The notes beneath the pieces were generated by a model. That model saw only the letters and a program-made list of their open reading frames with translations. It made no database searches and was not told where the DNA came from. From Candida dubliniensis CD36 (taxonomy: Eukaryota > Ascomycota > Pichiomycetes > Serinales > Debaryomycetaceae): a DNA stretch of 64,000 nucleotides. Location: contig NC_012864.1 of the NCBI RefSeq assembly GCF_000026945.1, positions 1,116,001 to 1,180,000 of the forward strand. Direction: 5' to 3'. A program made the position numbers and the translations under genes. Every line of letters begins with the position of its first letter. The stretch's first letter is position 1. This document shows positions 40,822-50,794 of this stretch, one piece after another.

Positions 40822-41307
40822 TTACTTTTCCAACGATTCTAGTTTACTTTGCAAAACATTCAATTGTATTTGATTTGTTAACACCTCATCATTGATCAAT
40901 TCAATAGTTTTGTTTTTCTCATTTATCTCCAAATTTAATGCCTCGATTTTACTATTCAACTTATCGTTGAGCTTCGTCAATGACTTTATAGTTTGATCTT
41001 TAGCAGTGATTGTTTGGGTTAGTTTTTCATTATTTATAATAAGGTTATTTAAGTTAGTTATCAACTCAGTGTTTTCAAGTTTCAAGTTTTCAATTTCCTT
41101 AGAGTTTATTAGACTTGTCAAAGTTTCTGAATTGTGCGATTGACCCTGTAGAAGAGTATTTGTTGTTGTAGATAACTTATTCAACTTTTGAGATAATTGC
41201 TGGAAGGCGTTGAAGTATTTGGCATCAATCTTATGGTTCTTTTCCCGTGAATCTCGTAGATTTAATTGATTTAATATATCTTGTGACAATTCTTGATTTG
41301 AACTCAT
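40822..41307 (-). CDS. ATG16: Atg16-like autophagy protein
   Basis: A 161-residue protein with an N-terminal helix (ILNQLNLRDSREKNHKID, about 11-28) like the Atg5-binding segment of Atg16, and a long coiled coil (about 70-161) whose end INDEVLTNQIQLNVLQSKLE matches the Atg16 dimerisation coil. Atg16 tethers Atg12-Atg5 to the phagophore for Atg8 lipidation. The conserved LV.RW element that follows in S. cerevisiae is absent because the frame stops. RIM13 lies nearby, as in S. cerevisiae, which supports the call. The ATG at 41307 is clear. It is convergent with ADH1, 99 bp apart. Confidence 0.72.
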   Translation of the reverse strand: MSSNQELSQDILNQLNLRDSREKNHKIDAKYFNAFQQLSQKLNKLSTTTNTLLQGQSHNSETLTSLINSKEIENLKLENTELITNLNNLIINNEKLTQTITAKDQTIKSLTKLNDKLNSKIEALNLEINEKNKTIELINDEVLTNQIQLNVLQSKLESLEK

Positions 41308-41569
41308 GGCAATTAATGTATGTTGTGGTGTAATAGTTGTTACTCTTTGCTTATGGTGGTGATGTTGTGGTAGTTCAAATTTATTACTACAGACAACAAA
41401 AAAAGAAAAAAAAAAAACAATAATTCTTGATTTAAACTTATCTTTAATTGATTACCAACCCAACAAAAGAACAGCAACAAACTAATCTGCCAAAACGTTT
41501 ACATCCCAGAAATACATATAAACATTAGCATAATCGTAAGGAGGGCCGACCAGGATTTCATTCTTGATT

Positions 41570-43894
41570 ATGACATCCCTAGAAGCAGAAGCTACAGATC
41601 CTCCCAGAAACGATAATGATAACAATACCGATATAGTGCTACGATCGCATTCTGAAAACACCAGTAACGTAAACTCTACGCCAAACGGAAATGATACGCC
41701 AACAGAAACACAACAACATAATCGTCTTTATGAAACATTCTTTTTTTGGAATAGCCTGACTACAAATATAGAAGAACAAAGAGAATTATCGATTGCACAA
41801 GAATCAACAGAGACACCACAGCTACAGCCAGAGCAAATATCAGAGGAGTCTACCCAGGAATTAGAAGTTAGTAATAACCAGCAACAACTGGAGAACACAA
41901 CAACATGGTGGAATTTCTCATCGTATAGCATGGTATCGTATTTCAAACCAACACAAACTATTTCTGATGAAGAAACGCCGTTGTTGATGGCACCATCCAC
42001 ATCTCAAACCACAAGTACCAAAGAAGATTCGAACCACACAATACCTCAAACTTCATGGTGGGATTGGTTAGTAGGATCAACAACACCAACAGACAATGGT
42101 GAAGACGATGAAGATGAATCGCATACTTCTAATTTAGAATTATACAAACGTGCTAAACTAGCCATAGAAACATCGAAGGAAGAAATTCATTATGTGTTCA
42201 AAAAATCAATCAGTATCGATAGTGATATTAGCAACAAAGTGGAATTGAGTGTCTATGGCACATTAACAGAAGAAACCCCTGTCGAGTATAATTGCTCAAA
42301 ACGTAAGAATCCATTATCGCCTAATGAAATATTAGAAAATTTGACAAACAACAAAGAATTCAATAGTACTAGCAACAGGAATAATATGCCCGGTATTGAT
42401 GGGGTATCACTGAATCTGACAATAATCCCATCTTTTGATGACAATTATCGAGACATCACCACCATGACAAGATTAAGAATTTTGTTGAAAACATATATTA
42501 TCTGTGATGGAATAACCGATACAATAAACCTTCCTAATGAGAATCATTTATATAAAGAAAGCCAAAAACATGTTTTGTACTTGAAAAAGAAGAAACTTAA
42601 AAAAATTACCATTATTGGGGTGCATTCATTTTTGCCCAATAAATTAGTACGATCATTAATGGGGAACAGATCCAGTGGTAATTCCAATACGTTTGTGGAA
42701 ACAGCAACCCTGTCAGTTTTGTCTTGGTTAAAGGAAAATGACAACAACGACAACAACGACATTGACATAAACGATTATGACATAGAAACCCTATCAGTGG
42801 AGGGACAAGGGAAAATAAATGAACGTGTGGAAAAATCATATCAATTAATCATCAAAAATTGGAGCCATATTTTAGAGTCAAGTCAATTTATATTTTTTGT
42901 CAGTCATGGTATTGGTTCAGTTGTCGCCATCAATTTATTTTCGAAATTATTGACCGAGCATGATAGTGGGATTACCAGCAGGAACAAGTTTCTTGGAGCT
43001 TTATGCATGAATGGTGGGTTCTTGGGCCCGTTCAAAGGATTAAACTCAAGATTGATCATTAGAGCATTCACATCGATTGAAAATGAAATAATCAATGAAG
43101 TATTCCAGTATCAAAACACTAAAAGTAAGTTATCCATGCAACTAAATAATGCAATGGACAACTTGATTGAGAACAATGTTAAGATTGTTTTTAGTGGGGT
43201 GATCAATGATCCATTTATTCCCTTGTTCTCATCCTTGGCTCTACAGTTCAGTCACCCTAATATAACAAGAAACATTTATTATAATGACAACAACAATAAT
43301 AACATTTACAATATAAGCAATTGTGAAGTGGTTCCATTTGTTTCTCAATTATTGAAAATTATTTGTTTGATGAAGAATCTTGGTTATGATCAAGACTATG
43401 ACTTGGTTAGAGATTTGAGTGATAAATTTGATTTCTTGACGAGCACCGATATGGGATATAGTATTAGTGGGGCTTCGGCTAATACGACAGCACCCTTTAC
43501 TGGGTTTGAGAATTACACTGGGGCAACAAATAACTCAAACACGAAATGCAATAGCACTATATTTAATGATGAAAAGCTTTACAAGGAAGCAATTAGATTT
43601 TCATTAGAAACGACTGATCTCATTGGTAAGCAACGAGATTTGGTAATTACTGATTATAATATGATTGAAGGTAGTTCCAATGAAGGTAATTCAAATTTCT
43701 ATAATATGTTGCCATGGAATATGAGAAGCTTATTGAACGACTTTATTCAAGTCAAACACATCAAGAGTTATCAATTGATTGAACAATTAATCAGTCAGTT
43801 CAATAACGAATGGGATCCTACTAGTAAAACCTGGAAAGATATCAAGTATTGCTTAGGTGGTCTAGAAGACTTTCATGTTGATGAATTGATCTAA
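41570..43894 (+). CDS. Lipase-fold protein of the Mil1/YFL034W type, nucleophile apparently lost
   Basis: A 774-residue protein. The acidic, Asn/Gln-rich N-terminal 230 residues contain two WW pairs (TTWWNFSSYS, TSWWDWL). The alpha/beta-hydrolase region starts TIIGVHSFLPNKLVRSLMG near 350 and has SHGIGSVVAINLFSKL near 445-460. In fungal homologues as I remember them this elbow is SHSxG; here Gly447 replaces the serine. The region after GGFLGPFKGLNS fits the family. The C-terminus ends in a conserved-looking WKDIKYCLGGLEDFHVDEL. The frame begins at a TTG (41564); the ATG at 41570 is used. The yeast relative is linked to an AP-1 adaptor; a role here is only inferred. Confidence 0.65.
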   Translation: MTSLEAEATDPPRNDNDNNTDIVLRSHSENTSNVNSTPNGNDTPTETQQHNRLYETFFFWNSLTTNIEEQRELSIAQESTETPQLQPEQISEESTQELEVSNNQQQLENTTTWWNFSSYSMVSYFKPTQTISDEETPLLMAPSTSQTTSTKEDSNHTIPQTSWWDWLVGSTTPTDNGEDDEDESHTSNLELYKRAKLAIETSKEEIHYVFKKSISIDSDISNKVELSVYGTLTEETPVEYNCSKRKNPLSPNEILENLTNNKEFNSTSNRNNMPGIDGVSLNLTIIPSFDDNYRDITTMTRLRILLKTYIICDGITDTINLPNENHLYKESQKHVLYLKKKKLKKITIIGVHSFLPNKLVRSLMGNRSSGNSNTFVETATLSVLSWLKENDNNDNNDIDINDYDIETLSVEGQGKINERVEKSYQLIIKNWSHILESSQFIFFVSHGIGSVVAINLFSKLLTEHDSGITSRNKFLGALCMNGGFLGPFKGLNSRLIIRAFTSIENEIINEVFQYQNTKSKLSMQLNNAMDNLIENNVKIVFSGVINDPFIPLFSSLALQFSHPNITRNIYYNDNNNNNIYNISNCEVVPFVSQLLKIICLMKNLGYDQDYDLVRDLSDKFDFLTSTDMGYSISGASANTTAPFTGFENYTGATNNSNTKCNSTIFNDEKLYKEAIRFSLETTDLIGKQRDLVITDYNMIEGSSNEGNSNFYNMLPWNMRSLLNDFIQVKHIKSYQLIEQLISQFNNEWDPTSKTWKDIKYCLGGLEDFHVDELI

Positions 43895-44410
43895 CACAGA
43901 AGGGGGGGTAAATTTGGTGCAGATTTGGTGGGGAAAGTTTACCGATACAGAAACAAAGAGCTACAAAAATTGGCAACTATTAACGGAAATTATTAGCAAC
44001 AGCTGATGGGGTCACAAAAGTAACAAGATAACCCCAAAAAATATCTTTTATAGTCTATTTATTAATGTGAGTGCCTAACCATGTACTTCCTGGTTAGATG
44101 GTTTTTATAGAGAATTATAATATGTTCACTCTGATTATTGAGATAAAAGCAAAACCAAAGGGAGGTGTTGTAGGAGCCAAGAATATGGGGTGCAATTATT
44201 ATTATGAACAATAGCTGCTGAATCGGAAGTCAATTGATATTGTCTTTGACTTGGGGAACAACATAGAAATATCTAATTGTTTGAAAATGCAACAAAGAAA
44301 GAACAGACAGTTTTCGTTTTCGTAATGTAGAGCAGGATAGAGTGATCATAAAATTGGCCGATTGTTAGGTTTTGCAGAAAATGGTACGATGAGGAAGACT
44401 AATGACAAGC

Positions 44411-44440
44411 AGTGGTACTAAAGTGGTACTAAAGTGGTAT
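44411..44440. repeat. 11-bp tandem repeat, about 2.7 copies
   Basis: Unit AGTGGTACTAA occurs at 44411-44421 and 44422-44432, with a partial third copy to 44440. Exact apart from the truncated last unit. Confidence 0.7.
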
Positions 44441-46507
44441 AATAAAAAGATAAAACTAAACAGAAACTACTGCCTGAACTCTCAAAGTATGAGGTTAGAA
44501 AACCACTCAAGACTATTGCATGAATCTAATAGTAAGAAATAAATTAGAAATGAACAAGAATGTTACATCATTTTACAGCTTTATTCATATATATGTAGGA
44601 AGAAAAAAGCCAAGAACTTGTATTGACAATCCTCAAGTCGTGAACCATTCTTAACTCCATGGATTTAACAAATGAACATGAAAGGGCTAAGAAAAAGAAA
44701 CAAATGTGAAGCAGATTAAGTAAAAGTTGTCTTCAAACATAATCCAAGTTATGTGCAATGGGGCTATGCATATGAGTCTCAAGCGATTTGTTGTTTTATA
44801 TGTAGTACGCACAAATAGGTAAAAGGTTATGTAGGTTGTCTATGGTATGTTGGAAATGTAGTTTTAGATCATACACCAAAAGTCCCTAACGAAATAGTAA
44901 CCTCAGGCGTTGATCAAGAGAAAAATAGAAGCAACTTGTGTTTGATGATGTTCTGTAAGTTCTATAATTTGCTATACAGGCTCCACAGCAATGAAAGTTG
45001 GTATGATATAAACTCAACATGAGAACTCATGATTAATTTCTTGTCGTCAAGCTTCTAGATACAAGAGCAGCCAGTAATTCAGGCACACATCATTGGCACA
45101 TAAAAACTAGTGAGTAAACACATTGGACGTTTTATTCCAGACTAACAGTTAAAACACAACTGGGTCTGGAGAACTAATTTTGAGCAACTTTTTCTGCCAA
45201 ATTATAGTAAAAAAGGCTAAACTTGATAAACAATCGATGAAAAGTTGTTGACAAAGTGCAAGCAATCCCTTTCAATGTATGATTCTAACTGCGACAATAA
45301 TCAATATAGTTTGACTTTTACCATTTTATATCTTCTTGTTACATAAGTGACCATCACTGCTGTTTAAGAAAATCCCAATCTTTCTAGAATAGATCAATTA
45401 CGTCATAGCTAAAAATAATAGCCCGGGTATTATAGATATCGCCACAGCCACGACTAATTTTTGTATGTTATCAATGTCCATGTGTACCGCAATTAAGTTC
45501 TAAACCCCCAAAATATGACATCGTGTAGCAGCAATTGAAGGGGGGTGTAGAAATACTGGTAACATTACATAGAAACATAGGTACCGCGAGAAAATAATAC
45601 AGCAAACATGAGAGATATGTGTTGTAAGACAGGGTGTAGACAAATATAGCAACCAGTAACACTCTAACTCGGTGTTAAGACAATGTCATGCGAGGAGTTT
45701 TTAGTTACCGTAGTTCACCTTTTGCAAAGATGGTCTCAGACTTAAACAGCTCTTCTTTATTCAATCCTTTTAAAACAAGTATTCCTAATGAAATGTCAAA
45801 CATTAAACATATAAAAAATATTTATAAACGAAAGTGTTAGGCAGAACTTGGTAAGCTTTTATGTGATACTATTCCTTCATCTGGTTTTACAGTGGTGGAT
45901 CCAGAAGCCTAGAACAGTATATAAAAGTGATAATCACCAAAAACCAACTTCAAATGATTTGCATATAATGCACAAATGGTATGTTGTAAAACAGGATCTG
46001 CAATATTTTATGTGCAGTCCTTTTGAATTCAACTCAGAGAGTTCGACGAATCCTTTATAATTGCTAATTTATTATTCTCTATTATATACTACTTCTCTTT
46101 TGAAAGACAATTCACATTTTATTATTTTCAATTATTACATACTGATAATTAGCTTCGAATCTATAGAAAGTTAGAGCAACACATATTATCCGTCGTAATA
46201 TCTAAATAATAAAACCTAGGAATACTTCAGGTACTAACTTCCCCTTTCATTTTAAGCAATAAGATATTTTGCATATTTAGTATCAACCATTCAGTAAGAT
46301 GCTAAAACCAAAGGCGTCTTCATTTGCTTACTCTCTTGAAAATCTTTTTTTATCCCAGTGTGCCTTTATTTGAGTTGTTTATATTTCCGAATATAGCTGT
46401 TTTTTGTATTGTAGATCTTCTTAATTGAAGTATTTTTTTTTTTTTTTTTATCAATTCCGTACTGATCTTACATTCAATGCTAATCGTTAAACTTCTATCT
46501 TGTCAAA

Positions 46508-46535
46508 TGACCTAGATTTGTTAAATCTAGGTTCA
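46508..46535. repeat. Near-perfect hairpin
   Basis: Arms ACCTAGATTT (46510-46519) and AAATCTAGGT (46523-46532) are perfectly complementary around a three-base loop. With one bulged base the pairing extends outward through TGA/TCA. Confidence 0.75.
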
Positions 46536-49500
46536 GTATTTTTTCATCAGATTTGCAATGGATACTACCATCTGTTGTTCGACCTTAACGGGCTTGCCCA
46601 TCAATTATAAACACTGTATTTGTTTCGAGAAAATTCAGTATAATCTGAGGATCTAAAGAATTTGAAGTTTCTTTAAACTAGTCAATTTTCCGAGACAAGA
46701 ACCAAATAAATAAAGGTTTTGCCATTTTTCCGTGTAAGAACTAGCCACTAACCACAGCAGCTACTATGTTCTAAAACTGTTCGTTTAATATCTCCAATGC
46801 ATAAGAATCTGGTCGTAGCAACTAAACTCGGAAACCTGTCAATACTTGAAAGTGTCAACTTTTCTTGTTGCACGCCCTGATACTGTTTTGTAGCCTTTTC
46901 ACTTTGCAAGCAGTTCAACTTAAACAGGGTATAAACAAAATAGGAAATACAGTTGAAACATGCTACCTTAAAACGGACAATCACATTCAATTTAGTCACC
47001 ACAAAGAGTTATAAGAATAACAAATCCTGTTTTAGTTTGTCCTTAATTGGCTGTGGCCATTTGTGGTCAAAACTTCGAGTTAGTATGATATTTACTGAAC
47101 ACGAATTGCACCAAAAAATGAAAAACAAAGCCACACAAAAGAGTTTTGTGCAAGAAAGTTTACGAACTAAAACATAAAAAAGGAAAAAGAGTCTAGAAGT
47201 TTAGCCAATCAAAGACAGGCTTTGTGGGTCGTAAGGGAGGAAGCGAGGGTAGCTATATCTCGAAACAGACTTTATTTGCCATTCTCTTGTTAATTTTTAA
47301 AAGGGTGTTATGATTTCCCCCAACAAGGATCAACAGACGTTATCAGTAGTTGTTGTTGATAATTGCAAAAATGCCGTTGCAACCAGTAAGGTCATGAGGG
47401 TAGGTGAAAGTTTTAGATTGCTCTGGTAAGAACAAAAAAAAAACTTTGTTGTATGATAAGCTGCATATTATAGTTTCCACATAAAACGAAGACGGAAACT
47501 CGGTGATATTAGGTTGTTCATTGTTTAGTTGCACACTTATTTGAGATCCCGTATTAATTTTAATGTTGGACTTTTAGTTTCAATTGTTGTTTTCTTTAAA
47601 AAAAGAGTTAGTCTAGTTGTGAAACAACATCAGTTGTAATATATGACAAAAACCTGTGGCTATTATTATGTGGGCAATTTAGTGTTATATCGGATATAGG
47701 TTCCGGTGGCGGAGAAAAAACAAAACAACCCTAGTTCAGGGGGGGCGGATCAGCTCACAAGTATTTTATTTTTTTTTTTTTTTCTTTCCCATTCTTTTAT
47801 TTGAATTATTTTTTGATGAATTTTGAATTATAACAATAGAAACAACAATCCAAGATTCAAATCTTTGTTTATCTAGATTTCATTGTAAAAATAATCTTTT
47901 TCAAAGCCATTCATTAGACTGGAGGTAATATTTCAAAGGTTAACCTTGTATTGACTATATGGACTAAGAAAAGACCAAGTTGAATTTCATCTAGTTTTCC
48001 TTTCCATAAAAGAAAAAAAAAAAAGAAATATAAATCATGTACATTTGAGCAGGACCAATTGATTAAAATTAGTCAAGTTTAGTATTTATAAGTTTTAGAA
48101 TGGGAAAAATAGCTTCATGATCTCATTGAGTGGTCTCTTTCAGAGATTAAAACCTTCTAACTTTCTTTCATCATTTTGTGTCACAATACTGTTGATAATG
48201 TGTATCTATGATGATTTCATCACTTCTGACTTTTTATGTTGCACAAAAATAGCAAACCAATTGGAAGTTCAAGGGCTTCATAACTCACCATGCATCAACT
48301 TTGTTGTAAGATTAGCGATTTCTATTATTTTGCATGGTCCTACCCTTTATCGAACGTAACACACTGTGAAGTTAACAAATAATGTCAAAAAAAAAAAGAA
48401 AAAAAAAAGCAAAACAGCAAAGAAAGGAATCAGGAAATGGCAGAAAAGAAAAGTGATCTAGATGACAAAAACCAGTATACAATATTGAATAATTCTCCAC
48501 CAAGCAATTTGAATATTCAAAAGATAAAGTTGGATTATTGATATTTTTGGTATCGTGAGATAAAAGTATATAGGACTTAAATAACAAAGATGGAGAGATT
48601 CCAGGTTTGTAAATAGAACTGAAAACTATTGCAATTGAAAGACAATCCTATGATATTTTAAGTTCCTGTTGAAGATTATAGCCATCGAATGTTAAATGAT
48701 GTATTATAATGCTAGATACGTAAAAGGGTTCAAAGTATTTACACCTTTCCCCTCTCTCAATGGCTCATTCTCCCCTCCCCCTTCTTTATGGTTTTGCACT
48801 GTCATCGCATCTAACAGCAAAACAAATACATTTCCTGCTCTTATTATGTCGTTCCATTGTTGGTGATTGTGTAGCATAACTTTCCCTGCTCCTTGCTAAT
48901 TGCTATTTGGTATACTTCCAACAGATCATATTGACTTTATCCGATAACTCAAGCATCAACAGATTCAACAACTGTGAAATAAAGGAAAAGAAAGGATAGT
49001 GAAAATGTAGTATTGACAAAATAACAAACCAGTTGATATTGCACAAAACTGACATTTATCATTTACTATTCAGAGTTTAGTTATTCTCTTTTCATTGTTT
49101 CAGTAAAAAAGTTAGAAGTTGCAGAATATGCGGGAACTAAAATAATAAAAACCATAACAACCAACAACAAACCGATCTAAATATAAATAGTCAAATAAGT
49201 CTTCTTTTTTTACTAAAAACATTGTCAGCAAAACAAAGAGCAAAGAAAAAAAGGTGAACTGATAATTGTTAACGACGCCTTTGTTTCTTGGGTATTTGCT
49301 TTCTTGCGGTTTCGTATGTATGTAGATATACATGTGGTTATGCTTATGTAATGTCACAGTTGAAAATCACCACATTATTCAGAAAGAAAAAAAAAAACCC
49401 CTGTTGTGTAATAACACAAAACCAAGAACAATAAAAACTATTTTTTTTTGTTTCTTTTTTTTTTCTCATACGGTTTTGTGAGCTTTTTATTTTCTTTTTT

Positions 49501-50794
49501 TTTTTTTTTTTTTCTTCTTCTTCAGTTTGAGGAGGGAGGCAGGCAGGACAAGTCAGGCAGGGCAAGGCACATAGTATTATTATTATACTGGAAAGATTTT
49601 AGAGAAAAGAACTCATAGTTTTGTGAAGTAATTCATGTACATTATATACAGATTGTGTAGTAGGTTATGATTATTGTAAATTTCACGATTATTTATATAC
49701 ATTTGTATTTCTCACGTATCTTTTCTCCAACATATAATTTTTTTTTTCCATTTTTTTTTGATTCTGACCTTCTTTTTTTATTCCTTGATTGTTTATTACT
49801 ACCACTACCTCCAATAACACTACTACACTGTTCTACAAAGTCTTCACTAGAGTTGTCGATATTCTAATCATTTCCACTACAAAAAAAAGTAAAAGAAGAG
49901 ACAAGACACACCTTCTACAAGCGTTCAACGGGGTATTTCTTTCACCACGGAACATACAATATATACTATTCATTCATAACTTACAACGATTTAAAATCTT
50001 TCTTTATATTAAAAGTAGAAGGAAGTACTGATTGTATTATATTAGTTTTTGTTACTTAAACAAAATCATATTGTGACAAACTTGTGTGTGAATACCAATT
50101 CGACATTGAGTAAAGACAAAAAAAAAAATACAGACTCATTCAAATATACCTGAAGGAATTACAGTCATATATTAGTCGATAGTAAGTATAATTTCTTTAC
50201 TTGATTAACTTTAGTGTTACCAAAAAGAAGAGAGCTGTGAAGTCTATATCTTGATAAACATAATAAGGTCATTTTACGGAACAACAAATTGACACAGTTT
50301 AAATTCAATTCCTAAGGATTGAGGGTCTCACAACCACCTAGATATTAAAGCTTTACAAGTACTATAGCACAGCGTTTCCTTGTATTATCTAGTATTGTCG
50401 ATACTCCCATCCAACTGTGATATTGATATAAGAAGATTTTGTATTATTCTTATTGGACCATTTGAAAAGCGACACTCATTTTTTTGCGACACGACATTTG
50501 CAAGAAAAATAGTCATTTTTTTAATCATAGCGAACGACATTTTGTTTGTCATTTTTGCACACAGATTTCAATTTTTTTAGGAGGCTTCAAAACAAAGAAA
50601 AAAAAGAAACAAAAAAAAAAAAATCTCAAAAGGAAAGATTTTCCAATTTTTCAATTTTTTTTTTATTTGGTCTCACTAAAGTATAAATTGCAATATCAAA
50701 TATACTAACAACTAATAAGATTTTATTTACCAACTCATATCTTTCAAAACACGAGGGGGAAACCATTGATTAACATACAATACATATAACAACC

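Larger units (their letters stand above)
43895..50794. other. 6.9-kb gene desert upstream of GRF10
   Basis: I find no supported gene, tRNA or transposon. Landmarks are a 7-bp stem-loop at 44075-44097, an 11-bp tandem repeat at 44411-44440, a near-perfect hairpin at 46508-46535, and T or A runs at about 46433-46450, 47766-47783, 49494-49513 and elsewhere. A possible leader intron for GRF10 has GTAAGT at 50182 and TACTAAC at 50703. The short frames here lack recognisable features. Confidence 0.6.

Noticed and set aside
44075..44097. 7-bp stem-loop as a terminator
   Set aside because: Yeast Pol II does not end on simple hairpins; position after the gene at 43894 is suggestive only.
45880..45910. 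ACAG-TGGTGGATCCAGAAG, like an LTR end plus primer-binding site
   Set aside because: No matching LTR start, internal retroelement frame or known tRNA 3' end was found nearby.
46035..46052. GTTCGACGAATCC resembling a tRNA B box
   Set aside because: It has an extra base in the loop and no cloverleaf can be drawn.
46748..47177. Short frames on both strands that might be retroelement remnants
   Set aside because: No integrase, protease or reverse-transcriptase motif can be seen.
48117..48359. 80-codon ATG frame in the desert
   Set aside because: It has no codon bias, family motif or promoter cue and is of a length expected by chance in 6.9 kb.
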